From Pycnopodia helianthoides (Eukaryota; Echinodermata; Asteroidea; Forcipulatida; Asteriidae): 64,000 nucleotides of DNA. Shown one piece after another: positions 1 to 12,255 of the stretch. The first letter of the stretch is position 1. Each line of letters begins with the position of its first letter. The notes beneath the pieces are model-generated. The model saw nothing but the letters and a program-made list of their open reading frames with translations. It did not search any database and had not been told where the DNA came from. The stretch spans positions 7,262,948 through 7,326,947 of the forward strand of contig CM063243.1 of assembly GCA_032158295.1 (NCBI GenBank), written 5' to 3'. Made by a program: the position numbers and the translations under genes.

Positions 1-2032
1 AGAATTATTAAACTTCCAATGGCCAGGGCCTCTATTTTATTGTTTATACAATTGAAAGGTTATTATAACAATTGCAGAATGGTCGGTCCTAATACCTGGG
101 CAAATGTCTCTGTTCATGACATTTTCAATAAGATTATTACTTATCAGGAAAAAGTCCAGCTTACATACATCATGTACATTGTATGAGAGGATTAGTCTGT
201 TTTTACTTTTAGGTAATTATCTACATCTGCACTTGCTGGGTCTCATCAGTCACCGTATATCAACCAAATCATATTTTTCAGTATGATTATTGATTTTGTC
301 AGGCACAGTGGTTTTTGTTTTAGCAATACCACGTTTTTTATCGATACTAGAATCCAGAGCACAATTAAAATCGCCCCAACAATAATTCTTTCCTTAGTCT
401 CAAAGTCTTTTCATGAAATAAACAATTCACTTCATCATAAAACTAATCTGCATGTTCTAGATATTTGGGGCATAAATAATTGTAAGGATGAAACTCTCAT
501 GAAGTTAATGATCAAAATTCTACCATAATCACCATTTCATCCACATCATGAAGTTTCCCATTCTGACAAATTATTGCAACACCACAACTATTGTTTGAGC
601 CATGAGAAAGTTTACCATCCCACTCGTGTTGTCATTGCACTTTGACTTCTTTAGTGCTATGGGTTTCTTAGAGTAAAATTAAATCTGCCTTGGAATTACG
701 ACACAAATTAAAAATACTCCTCATTTCCTAAAATTTCCTTAGCCTCTCACATTAAAAGAGAAGTTTTTTAATTATTCCCAGGCATGAAGCATAATTCATT
801 TGAGAAAACAAAAAATAAATACTTTGAAGAACGACAATTCATTGGGCCTTTAATCTCACAACAATAAATAATCACCTGGGTCATGCACCACTATTCTATA
901 TGGGCAGTTCCACAAAAACGTAAACCTCAATGCCAAAATGGCACTACTGTGACATTATTTTGAAGCATTTTTAAAGATATAAAAAATATTCAGCAGTTCA
1001 ACTGTTATTTTTAACTTGAAAATACTTTTAATAGTGAAATTAGGTCAAAAATAATCTTTTGGGAAAATTGATCAAAGTTTTTATCCTGATTTTTTAAATA
1101 GTGTTTGCTTTGGTTTTGTAACTGTTTGAAGTGTGCAATAGCAACTACACAATGATGGAAATAAATTGTAATTTTTCTTTCAAAATTTCATGATATTCCA
1201 TTTTTTAGGAAACTTACTTTTCCAATGTACGTCCGACTCCAAAATGGTGGATTTGTTGATCTCCTTATCTCAACCTTGGGCAGAAAATTGTCAAAGTTAA
1301 GTACAAAGCACAATTGATACCCTACTATCAGTAGGCCTACATGGAATTATTTCTTCTAATAATCTTCTTATCTGTACAAGATCCTGGTGTCTCCGAAACC
1401 CTATTTGTCCGACACCTCCAAAACCTGTATTATGAAAAGTCTTGCTAGTCGCTTCAAACAACACTCAAAGAGATGGCCACATTTCTGCATCTTAAGTCCA
1501 ACCTACATGTACATGTTCTCTTTTAACATGGTCTTATCATAGTCACCATACAGCCCACTCTCTATACAGAAAACCTATCATGTGGAATTAGTATGATACA
1601 CGTTGAGGCTTACCAAATGATTAATTCCTACAGATATGATATACTGTACCCCAGTAGTAAACAATGAAATCAAACACATGGCGACTGGGCAACGCCATCT
1701 TTGTACCTTGAAAGTCTGGGCACCCTCTTCTGATTTCAACCAAGATGGCAGCACCCAGTTGCCACATTATTTGAATGCAATTTTTACTAGAGTTTTTTAT
1801 TTCGTCCTTTTCAAAACATCATATCTGGATGAATTCATTGTTACCATAGTAATTCCACAAATGTAAGGATTAAGGTGAATAACATGTACATTACATGTAG
1901 GCCTCCAGGAGCAATATGCAATGTTTATAAGAGGGCAATATTTGCAATCAAAGTGGTACAACTTGCTCAGACTTAGCGTTTTAGATAAAGAGTGGGCTTT
2001 AATGGTGACTATGATCGGACCGATGCTTAGCC
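1..2032. other. AT-rich region without recognisable genes
   Basis: No coding exon, RNA gene or transposon end is identifiable. Short open frames lack codon bias and have no splice context. The word GTCCGAC recurs around 1227 and 1408 in decayed sequence that echoes 3643-3660 and 3823-3840, suggesting old repeat remnants. Confidence 0.5.
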
Positions 2033-2038
2033 TACAGT

Positions 2039-3523
2039 CAGGGATGCCAGTGACTCTTTCCTTTAGAGCCTGAAAAAAATTCGCTGCGAAGGAAAGGGGG
2101 TCACCGCCCCCCCCCGACCAAAACAATAAAAAACATAACAGCGATTTTTTTATAAAACTTAAAAAAAGACAATTCTGACCCCCCCCCCCCTGCAAAAATT
2201 TGAAGTTCTAGATGCTCTCTGCTGCATTCTGGTGCATAGAGCCTTTGAAATTGCAATATAATGGTCAAACAAAGGCATTTTTATTTAATATAGCATAAAT
2301 AGAGGTTTCTTTTTAAAAAAAAATTGGCCAGGGGTTCCCCTACGGGTGGTGAACCCATTTCAACTGTTTTATTCTGATTTATTTTCAGTTTACACAGAAA
2401 ATAACATTCTCTGTAAATTAAAAAGAAGTCAAAATAATTTGTTTACATAAGTGATATATTGTTTGTCAATTAAATTTCCTCAAGTAGCATCAATTATAAA
2501 ACATAATAAAACGGACATGCTCTAACACGACATGCTCTAACACCGCTCTCAACATGTATGCACATGTTTGTTTTTTTAGCACGGATTACGCATGTGGGAT
2601 TGAGCGAGCGATCAACGTGCTTGCTCTTTTGGGGTCGAAAATGAGCATGGTTTCGCTGGTACCCGTCTTCGGAAAAAGGTGCACGCGGCATCGAAGGGAA
2701 ACAGTTAACTGACTTCAGTGGCCATGTGTGCTTTTCTCAATCGTTCGCTGCACACAAGAAAGTTTTTTGTATGTGATCGTGATTGATTTCAGCGGCCGGG
2801 ACAACATAGATCAAAGACACACACGAAGAAAGCATTACTAATGGATTATAAATTACGTTGGCCAAGGCACTGGACACAGAATGTGATCCGTTTGTTGCGG
2901 TCAATAAAAAAAGGTATTCAAAAATTGAAAAGCGTAAATGTGCTCGGCCTTTTTGCCGGCGTATCGGCCCCCCAAAATTGCGTATCGGGCCGATACGCTA
3001 TAGCTTGTACGTGGGGAGAACCCTGTAAACACTGTCTCTCGACTCAAGCCACCGCCAATTAATCCTATTCTTTATCCCTCGATCAATTTGTTTCAAATTA
3101 GCTTCTCTTTCAACATCCATAATGACTCAATGAACGCCAAAAACTCAGTCGGTATGTCTCAATGGTAACGCCAATCGTCCACAAAACAAAATTCTCAGAG
3201 CGATTTCATGTACGGTCCAAAGATCGTGTATGGATGTACACACAAAATACATCGATACATACCATACGGCACCACGCACACATTCGACAGAAAAGTCTAA
3301 TCTTCGCTCAATACTTTCGGCATTTACAATACATGTACGAAAGCTTGACGGCCCTTTCAAAACATATTAACATTAAACACGAGTCGCTCCAAACGAGCGC
3401 CGAAAATCTGTTTTCAATAAAATATATTTTCTCCGGCCTAATGAAACACGGAGCGCCGGAAAAATTTGGGGAAAATTTGAAAAAGCCGGAATTCCGGCAA
3501 TAGCCGGAAAACTGGCATCCCTG
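2039..3523. mobile_element. Non-autonomous DNA transposon with CAGGGATGCCAGT ends
   Basis: The left end CAGGGATGCCAGT (2039) is the exact inverse of the right end ACTGGCATCCCTG (to 3523). The flanks carry a 6-bp direct repeat TACAGT at 2033-2038 and 3524-3529. CAG...CTG ends fit the hAT superfamily; most hATs make 8-bp duplications, but Repbase-style classifications include groups with 5 or 6 bp. No transposase frame is present. The interior contains C-homopolymers near 2107 and 2182 and a second, truncated element (2247-3025). Confidence 0.75.
2247..3025. mobile_element. Left-truncated copy of the CAGGGTTCTC transposon family
   Basis: This is closely similar to 32225-32983, sharing TATAATGGTCAAACAAAGGC, the stretch around TTGGCCAGGGGTTCCCC, and the terminus GGGGAGAACCCTG (3013-3025). 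It lacks the CAGGGTTCTC left end seen at 27841, so it is truncated. It lies inside the 2039-3523 element. Because it has no LINE at the word AATGGTCAAACAAA, it acts as the uninterrupted reference that defines the LINE insertion site at 27981/32225. Confidence 0.75.
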
Positions 3524-3529
3524 TACAGT

Positions 3530-4468
3530 GTACCTTGTTATGCTTCTATGGCTCTAACAAGGTGGGCTAAGCCCAACCCTACTTGGAAACCAGCCGAAGA
3601 GTTTGAAATACAAGTATTGGTTTAAAAAAAAGGCATCGAGTACGTCCGACACCATGGTGTTTTAGGCCAGTGGCCTACATTAAAACATAGGCCCTACATA
3701 AAATAGATATAAATTTATTTTAAACTAAATAACTTTAGTGACTACCTTATACCTATATCCAGAAAAAAATGTCCTTTTACTTATATCACTGTAATAATAC
3801 ACTCTGTTGAAGTGTCTGAAGTGTACGTCCGACACCATGGAACTGCCCACATGCTTCTGATCTAACGTTTCGACCCCCATGTAACCAGACAATGCTACAG
3901 CACAATTGATACCCGAACAATTGAGGATTAGGCTCCTCAAATAATAGACACATAATGCATATTAACCTAAACCGGAGTACATTAAGAGACAACGCAGGTA
4001 CATGGAATAAATACAGTTTGAGCAAATAAGTTGCAAACACACAAAAACACACCCCAAAAACGCACACGAGAAGGGGTACACCCCAAAGGCAATAAACAAA
4101 CAAAAAATCCATGTAGTTGGCTAGGGTTGATGACAGCAGTAGTCTGTGTGTGAAATACCAAAAGTAAGTCCCATCAAGGTAACTCGTCTGAGGAGGTGGA
4201 CCAAAACAATTATTTCTAACAGTCAAGAAAAACTAAAACAAAAACAAACCAGGCACGCCCTAAAAATATCTAAGGTAACAAAAGGAAATAAAGGATTGAC
4301 AGTAACAGTATCAACTCTTAATGTCCAAAGTCTTCTGCTGACATACGCTTGAACTTTCCATCCTGAGATTTCACTAGTAAGCAGGCACGCACATTCCAGG
4401 GAATGATGACACGCAGCTTGTTTATTTCTATCTTCATCCTTGGTGACCATCATCTGATTGTACACATT
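3530..4468. other. Unassigned spacer with repeated GTACGTCCGACACCATGG
   Basis: No gene is recognised. The 18-mer GTACGTCCGACACCATGG occurs at 3643-3660 and 3823-3840, about 180 bp apart. A long minus-strand frame (3786-4226) is Cys- and Tyr-rich low-complexity sequence with no family signal and is not called as a gene. Confidence 0.4.
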
Positions 4469-4476
4469 CTCCTATC

Positions 4477-4869
4477 CAGTGACCGAGACCGTCTCAAGAC
4501 CTATTTTTGTGGTCTCGGTCTTGGTCTCGGAAGGGCTGGTCTCGGCTGTCAATGGCTCAGTCTCAAATCAATTGTGTGTTTTCTAAATTTTTATAGCTGA
4601 GTACTTATTTTTACTAGCTTGTACCGTCTTGTTAAAGTTGATATCACCTACAATTTGTATTTAGTTAATGACAGAATTTAAATGATCCCTATATTAAGCT
4701 CTCATGTTAGCCATCAGTGGTCATGAGATGTTATCTTTTGCAGAGCACTACAGCAGGGGGCACTGAGGGGACCTCGACTCCAAACCATACATCTGTAAGC
4801 TTGAGCTTGGGCTTGGTCTCGGTCGGGCTGGTCTTGGTCTCAGACTTCCAGGTCTCGACTACAACACTG
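4477..4869. mobile_element. hAT-type MITE with 8-bp target duplication
   Basis: This 393-bp element runs from CAGTGACCGAGACC to GGTCTCGACTACAACACTG. It is flanked by perfect 8-bp repeats CTCCTATC at 4469-4476 and 4870-4877. CAGTG...CACTG ends and an 8-bp duplication are diagnostic for hAT elements. The subterminal regions are rich in GGTCTCGG/CCGAGACC repeats on both sides, a common arrangement for transposase-binding sites. No transposase is encoded, so mobility would need a partner in trans. Confidence 0.9.
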
Positions 4870-5140
4870 CTCCTATCCTTGCACAACTTGCTCTTCAAAC
4901 ATTTTGGCGCCAAACAAAGCACCTTTTCTTGATCTCCATACCTCAAAAGCTTCACATAAATGGGTCTGGATTTTCCTGTATGACTTGCTCTCCCTGCTGG
5001 GCTATAATGAGCACGTTCAATTTCTATTTCATTTCCTTCTAGCTACAATGTACATGTACTTTAAGAAGAAATCTTGGATAAGCTCCTAACAATCCGAGAG
5101 TTCTCTTTCACTGTCCTCTGGTATGCCCATACATGTATTA

Positions 5141-6781
5141 TTAGCCTGTGACCCTACGTTTAATTTACTATCCGTTTAAACGAAACTTTTCTAAACGGTT
5201 AACCGTTTAAACGTTTGTCGGCGGCAGATTAATTTGTTCTAAAAAAACACGAACACCAGAGACAATTCTCTATGGTACATGGAAGTCCCAATGTTTTGAC
5301 TATTAATACGAGACTGTATCTTTGTCAGTGTATTTTGTATTAAAGTCCTTGTGTCATGTTGGTCCTAATAAAGCTCAAACAAAAATATACCGACCGAGAG
5401 ATAATCCTTCACGATCTTTAGCACAGCATCCCGCTGAGAGTCAAAGTCACGTGAATATCCCCCATCGCCCATACAATGTCCATACAAAGTCGGCAGCTGT
5501 GTGTATTGACAAACGACTCTGTGCAGTATAACGCACGTGTGAACTTAGACTTGACTCAAGTCCTAATACCGTGCATCGCCACCACAATAGCTACATTTTG
5601 TCGGTGAGGGCGCACTGGTAGTATACATGTACGTTTGTACTGTGGCTGCATGCTGGCGCGTTACATGTGTTGGGGACCTCGCACGAGAAAGGGACTTGAA
5701 TCAAGTCTAGGGTGCACTGAATAGAATCAACGGCCACTGCCATGTGAATCCTAAAGTTTCATTGGACGTTGCGTGGTTGAGATGTCATCGACGCCCCGCC
5801 TTTTCCAAGAACAACGAGTGTGGCTCACAGCGGTAAAACTAAATCCTTTCTCACGTGTTTCTCTTGTCTTGAGCCTAGCCCGAGCGCGATGTACATTGTA
5901 CTGGACGCTGATTGGTCAGCACATACAACGTTTATTTTTTACACAAGTTCTTTCATACAAAACATGATGTTTGGAACAGCGACAAGTCGCGCTCGAGGGT
6001 AGAATAGGCCCGGAAATTTCCCCAACAATTCATTTGAAATTAAAGAGTTATCATTCTGGCTTATAAAAAAAATCCAATAACCTCACCAAATGCATTAACA
6101 TTGATGCCTTATTTAATTCAGTGCAGATTTTACACCTCACACTGTCTTCGTTGACCTTTTCGAAACTACTCTAAACCGGCTGATTGACTTGCACGGCATT
6201 TTGATTTTTGGATTCATGTTACTTTAATTTTGTAAAGCGGTTATGAGTTAGAAACAATTTAAAACACTATACATAAAAAAAAACACTGGAGTAAGTTACG
6301 GGACGAAATATAAAGTCGAGGCTCACGCAAACGTTGAACATAGAAATGCGACTGATCAATGAGTTTAGGAGATATGGGACACCCCTCCACGCAATGAAAA
6401 AAAGATTACATTTTACTTTTTTAAAGATCCCATTTCCTGTCCCCTGCTTAGATCGCTGAGCACGTGCCAATCACGCGCGCCCACAATAGAGCCGACCGTC
6501 CGAAAGCTTGTCGGCAAATTGAAACCACAAACAAGTTAATTTCAGCCTTCTGACAGGCTGTACTCGCCGGAGATGAAAAGTATCGAGTCATTGAATAGTA
6601 GTTGTTCGGCAATTTTTAACTAAACTAAATTGTTTTACACATAAAAATACAGTGATGAAGGCAGCGAAAACGAAAGCATATATTTTTTGGGGGGGTTTCG
6701 TTTAAACGGTTAGTAATTTACTAAACGGATAGTGATTTTGTAACCGTTTAACCGTTTAAACGTTTAACCGTCACAGGCTTA
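5141..6781. mobile_element. Non-autonomous element with 8-bp duplication and CGTTTAAACG arrays
   Basis: The ends TTAGCCTGTGAC and GTCACAGGCTTA are inverted with one or two mismatches and are flanked by perfect 8-bp repeats ATGTATTA at 5133-5140 and 6782-6789. Both subterminal zones (about 5165-5215 and 6700-6770) hold clusters of the palindrome CGTTTAAACG, likely transposase-binding sites. The 1.64-kb interior contains no transposase. The 8-bp duplication favours hAT. A segment near 5620-5715 is an inverted copy of 12785-12870. Confidence 0.85.
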
Positions 6782-6789
6782 ATGTATTA

Positions 6790-7727
6790 CCAGGTTGTTA
6801 CAACAGGATTTATTTGACAAATCATCCAGTTTCCATTTCAGCTCGTCCAAATTTTCCTTACTTGCCGACTGTGCTTGCAACAACTGTAGGTCTTAACAGT
6901 TTTATTTATCATCCATTCCTTCATCCATTTCACATACTTTTTCTTTCAGCACAGCATACCCTCCCTCAAATAAAGAAATTCTGTTCTACTTTATCTAGAC
7001 AAGAGACCACAGTTTCTATTATCTTTGTAATATTGTCAAGTTTCTTGTGAGTCAGTGGACTGGTTGCCATCATGTATAAAGCACAATATGTTTCTTCAGT
7101 GGAATTTGTACCAGTGGTGGTGACACTTAGGCCTACAGTACAGTATTCTGCAATTACTTGCTTTGTCGTTGCGTCACGTGGCTCTAGTCAATCTTTTTTC
7201 TTTCATTTTAGCCTTTTCGTTGATGTTATGCTCAGAAAGATCCAGAATATAACTTGCTTTAGATTGGAAATAAACTCAAATGAACACCGAAATTCTCAAT
7301 TTATCAGCACATTTTTGGAACGAGTGACATGCGCAGAACCACACAATGGATTTTTGCAGTCATCGACCAGTCCATGTTACAAATGGCATCAGGTCATACC
7401 CCAGGTTTGAAATCTCACATCAAATGTAAGCAATTTTGTCAGCAAACAAAAACACACTTTGCAAGCTCACACAACCTTCACGCATGTAGATACATTTTTA
7501 CTACAAGAAGACACCGCTTCAATGACGTTATGACAATGTCATCAAGTGTTGAATTACCAATTGAAGTTTAATATTGAAAAGTGGATTTTAGACACACTTT
7601 TCAAGCTCACATAACCTTCAAACTTTACACATAGCCAGAATTCATCAATTCAAAGTTAAGTGTTTAAAACAAATAATATCTGTTGAACTACATACATACA
7701 CCACCTATTTTCACAATATAGGGCCTA
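6790..7727. other. Spacer with fragments of the hairpin-ended repeat family
   Basis: No exon is recognised. Around 7445-7480 and 7590-7630 the words ACACACTTT.CAAGCTCACA and ACCTTCA match terminal parts of the long non-coding repeats at 17770-17820 and 19265-19310. These are decayed solo fragments. Confidence 0.5.
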
Positions 7728-7729
7728 TA

Positions 7730-9589
7730 GGGTAAACTGGGGTAAAAACGCCCATGGGGTAAAAACGCCCACTTGACTTGTTTCTATTGCTAGTAAAAAA
7801 AGACACATAGAATTACTAAATGAAATATATTTCTAATAGTTACTATGCATGGCAAAAAACATGAAAAGAATAATTAAACTTATTAGCATATTTTAAGGGT
7901 GCATAGGTGCTGTTAAAAAAAATTCGGAAAAAAAAGTTTTGAAAAATGACTGTTGAAGGTTTAACGTATTTCACTTAAAACAAAATAAAAACAGCACATT
8001 GTTTTATTTTTTTATTATTCTTTAGTTGATATTTGTTAAGATGGGTTAACTACACAATAATAAATGATCAAAATATTAAAATCAATTTTAATATTTGCTT
8101 AACATTGTTTTGTAAGTGGGCGTTTTTACCCCAGGATAAATCAAGTACCTCGGGGTAAAAACGCCCAGTAGCATCCTTAACATCGAACTCCATTAAAGCC
8201 TCATTAATCTTTAAAAAAACCTCAATATTAGTAACTAACAGCCATATTTTAAATTTATATTCACTTTTAGAAGCCTATTATATATAAAACTGTGTATTTC
8301 TTATATTTTTTTATTCAGGTTTGATCAATTAGGTTAAGGTTCAATTAAAATTTGCAAAGTTTATCGTGACGTATTTGATTTTTTTTCACAAATAACTTTC
8401 CTTCATGCTAAGTACCACTGCAAACGGCATTAAAAGATTACGTTGAATGATTTGGCCTAAATATTATAACTTCATGAATAGGACTATTTCTGCCATGATT
8501 TCACAGGGCATTAAGGCACTAGGTAACAACAGAGAAACTGTTCACCTGAGTAGGGAGAAACTGTGGATAAAGTGCATCCAGATCATTCAACCCCATTGGT
8601 CTGAACATCCAAAAAGAAACGGCTAATAACCTTTTGTCTTTGCCTTCTCCTTATCCCCACAGATGTACACATTTTTAGTCTGCCTCATTAACTAACTAAC
8701 CCCCTTCCCACCTTTGGTATTGTGTTTTGTGTTTCCAACCTCTTGTGGTCATACCAGCTCCTTCCCTCTACCCCCCCCCCTGTTACCCTCTTCGTTGTTC
8801 ATCTCTTGGTGTCCTGTGTGCTCTCATCTCTTTCCAATTGACTGTTTCTATTACACCAGTAGGCCTATTCCTGTTTAAATGTGTGTTGTGTAGTCAATAG
8901 TCATCACACTGCGGTCATGTGACAAAATCTCTCTCTTACCGTCAATGTACATTCGCAAGCTTAAATGCACATCTTACTTGCTAAGCTAGGTGTGATGTCA
9001 CACTAAAAATTGTATAGCTGACAACTCATCTTAAGATGAATCTTAGTGCTTTGTGAAATCAGCACCAGGAGCTTCTGGGATGATTTCCTCAGACCAATGA
9101 AGCCTTGCTGGAGTTAACCTTAGACCTTTCTAAGTTGGTACATAAAATAAGTGTTCAAGTTTATTGTGCGTGAATTATGAATGATAATGTTTCAACATAC
9201 CACATAAAGTTATCGGTTTAAAATGATTGAGTTTGTAGTTATAATGAACCAACTGTGTTTGAAAAGTTGTTTGCAGTTAATGTAGTATCCCTCAATATTG
9301 AATTAATTTAATAAATATGATTCCATTACAAAAGAAACCTGTCATATAGCGACCTCTTGGCGGGCGGGCGTTTTTACCCCGAGACCCGGGTAAAAACGCC
9401 CGCCAAACTTCCATCCAAAAAGGGTGGACAATTTCACTTTTTCAACATAGTGACTATAATTTTATATTTGCACACAATAGAGGAGATATGTAATGGATAA
9501 AACCACACATTAATTTCCCTGTGTCTCCAAGAAGTTCTGAGATATTTAACTAAAACTTAAAAAACGGGCGTTTTTACCCCAGTTTACCC
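7730..9589. mobile_element. TA-flanked transposon with reiterated GGGGTAAAAACGCCC
   Basis: Perfect 24-bp inverted ends: GGGTAAACTGGGG followed by TAAAAACGCCC at the left, and the exact inverse at the right, flanked by TA (7728-7729, 9590-9591). The module GGGGTAAAAACGCCC occurs in both orientations at 7740-7771 (twice), 8118-8166 (inverted pair), 9366-9400 (inverted pair, imperfect) and 9565-9580. The TA duplication suggests a Tc1/mariner-like or other TA-targeting transposase. No transposase frame is visible in the 1.86 kb, so it is non-autonomous. 8360-9350 holds no recognisable gene. Confidence 0.85.
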
Positions 9590-9591
9590 TA

Positions 9592-10886
9592 CGTCATATG
9601 AAAGAGCTTAATCATAATTATGATGTACTTCACAAAAGGTGCATTGGCATCACCCAATTTCACCTTTTTTTACAGACCAAAAAGTAAGTTTTGAGCCTTG
9701 TTTTGAGGTCTGACATTATGAAACGCTATACAAATGGTGTCTTTGTATGAAATAGTGTTTGAACTTTAGGGCTTTCTCTTATTATTTGGAAAATGGCGTC
9801 ATCATTATTAACAGCGCTCTCAATCATGTGGCAAGTTTTTTTTAAACAAACTACTTTGCTGAAAACCTGTTTCATTTTTTATGACACCGACAGTCCTTTT
9901 GTCATTGTTACATGTAGTCACCTGATTTTACCTGAATTTTCTAAAAACAGGCCGTCTTAATATATTATCACGCTCTATTTGACGGTTTTCATCTTCATCT
10001 GATTATACACGTATATTTTATTTTATTTAGTTTCTAGTAATATTTACCAACTTTATACAAAACCCGAATACTAACTAACTTTCTAACTTTGAGTAAGATA
10101 CTTGAGAACTTGAGTTTGTCATGATTGTGGAGACAAATTCATACTAGGTTTTTTAAGTTCATTTAAAAATCATAACTTCCTATTACAAAAACGTGGGGTG
10201 GGACAGCACTAAATACTTTTTTTAAGGACAACTTTGGCCTCACAAGCTCCCCCTAGCCCTGTATGATATTGATAATGATTATGAATTAATGCGGAATGGT
10301 GTCGTCCAACGGGTAGGCTATAGCGTCCAACATGTCCAAGAACGGTCAAAAGGCAACATGGGCAGGCGGACGATAGTTTTTACAACTTCGTGGAAAAGAA
10401 TAGGATCTTCCCAAGTCAATTCAACAGCTTGAAGGTGATTATGATAATTATGGCTTTTCTACATAAGTATATTAAGTTGTTTATAAAATTACATGTTTTT
10501 TCAGTGCAGTTCAAACTTGTTGTCGGAGGTGTCTTCATGCATGGATTTAGTTTAATTAATATTCATAAATACCTGGGACAGTTTATCCATTCTGATTGGT
10601 GGAGAGCGTGTCACGTGGGTGTTTAAACGGATGATATAGACACGGCTAGAAGTGTTTAAACACACCTGTGGCGCGCAAGGTTACACGCAGGCGCTAATTT
10701 ACGCGAAACGCAATCAACACATATTGGTGTTCAATCTAAAAACATGTTAGTGTTAAGACGTGCGCGTACGCACAACTGTTGAGCGTGGCACCTTCGTGAA
10801 ACAGGGCTCGAGGTCGTGACAGGAAATGAAAGTTAACAGAAAAGTTGAGATTTTTCCAACAATATTATGCTTTTTAACAAAAAAGA
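9592..10886. other. Spacer; right part related to palindrome elements
   Basis: No gene is recognised. From about 10500 it contains ATTCTGATTGGTGGAGAG and a GTCACGTGGGTG segment that parallel 37365-37395 and 49595-49625, so this is probably the body of the same element family that ends in the palindrome at 10887-11028. Confidence 0.4.
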
Positions 10887-11028
10887 GTAGTGACTTGGTC
10901 TTAACCGGCCGTTTAAAACCTTGCAGGGCCGTGGCCAGGCGATAAAGGACCTAGCCTTCGGCTCGGTCCTTTATCACACGGCCACGACCCTGCCGGTTTT
11001 AAACAGCCGGTTAAGACCGCGTCACTAC
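10887..11028. repeat. Large palindrome (65-bp arms)
   Basis: The arms run from GTAGTGAC...GGCCGTGGCC to its inverse GGCCACGACC...GTCACTAC around a loop near AGCCTTCGGCT. The organisation matches palindromes at 39397-39569 and 50103-50253, which share the loop word GCCGAAGGCT in one case and the flank TTATTCCC. It would form a near-perfect cruciform or hairpin transcript. Confidence 0.85.
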
Positions 11029-11071
11029 CCTTTTATTCCCTTATTATAAAGTGCGACCACTCAAGACTTAA

Positions 11072-11471
11072 AGGAACATTATAGAATTGGTTTTTGCTAA
11101 CAAAACAGTTGCTGGCAGTGTAAGCACTTTATGTAATCCACTATATACATAAACTGACAAACCTGTAGAAGTTTGAGATCGGTCAGCCATCTGGGTCACG
11201 AGAAAATAGTGAAAAACCGATTACACATTTGCATGAAATCATATAGATTCAACAAATGAATAAAACGCTCACTGAGCGATAAACATTAAACTCCAATCGG
11301 AAAATTAGTTTATTCATTTCTCATCAAATATGGCATTTCAGACAGAAATATTTCAAGGGATGTTTTCTACTGTCATCATCATTAGACCGTGTAAGTTTTA
11401 TGTAAATCTGTGATCAAAAAGTATATTTTAGTTTTACAAGTTTTTTTCTTACCAATTCTGTAATGTTCCTT
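11072..11471. mobile_element. TTAA-flanked MITE, copy 1
   Basis: The ends AGGAACATTA and TAATGTTCCT are inverted and flanked by TTAA (11068-11071, 11472-11475). A second copy sits at 19756-20139, sharing long blocks such as TTGCTGGCAGTGTAAGCAC and TGGCATTTCAGACAGAAAT. TTAA targets are typical of piggyBac and Kolobok transposons. No coding capacity. Confidence 0.9.
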
Positions 11472-12084
11472 TTAAGAGTGAAAAGGAAGGCAAAGAAACG
11501 ATGGTTATAAATGCGGTTAGGAACGTCTGTACTTACAGGATGTAGAGTGTTCCACACTGTGCTCTGTGTTTAGACTGCCCTAAGAAAAAAAAATATGAAA
11601 GTTTTACCTAAACACAACTTACAAAATAAAATGAAAATACTGCGAGTGTGACCTGCCGGCACGCAGCACAACAACCACAACCTCGTTTCCAAGCTCATTC
11701 AATCGTTATTGAGGCTTGACTCGTGAAGACAGGGAACCAGTCTTGTTTCCATCGAGTAACGGGCTTGCTTGCTGAGCTCATGAGGAGCATGCACACGTAC
11801 GCGAGTTTGTTTTTTGCATCACACTTTCGTAGTTGGTGTTCGTCTTTTCTAAATACACAAGTCACATTCATTTACCTGTTAACTTAGTTATTGTGCAACA
11901 ACTCCTAAAAATTATGGACTTATATCTATTTACTGTAAATCTGTAATTGCTCTTCACGTGCATTCCACTAGTCTTGGTGCAAGACGTTGTTGTTCGTTAT
12001 CACTCAACCGTTGCGATTCCCCCACTCCCACTATCAAACAATAGCGGGCGCTGTTAGGAGGAAAACTTGCATACGTACACAATA

Positions 12085-12253
12085 GACCTTATGCACATGA
12101 CGTCATTTGAGTAGGGCGCCCTCGTCTAGAGGTCAAAAGAAGATTTCTCATTGGCTCATTCTCTGCGCCGCGCGTACAAAATGTGCATTTTCCATTGTTT
12201 CGTCATCGTTTTACCTCTAAGATGGCGGTGTGATGACGTCAATGCATAAGGTC
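12085..12253. mobile_element. TA-flanked MITE (169 bp) with CRE palindromes
   Basis: Inverted ends GACCTTATGCA...TGCATAAGGTC with flanking TA at 12083-12084 and 12254-12255. TGACGTCA, a cAMP-response-element palindrome, lies just inside each end. No coding capacity. Confidence 0.85.
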
Positions 12254-12255
12254 TA

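Noticed and set aside
3786..4226. 146-codon Cys/Tyr-rich minus-strand frame
   Set aside because: No recognisable domain and no conserved partner; ordinary chance frame in AT-rich DNA.
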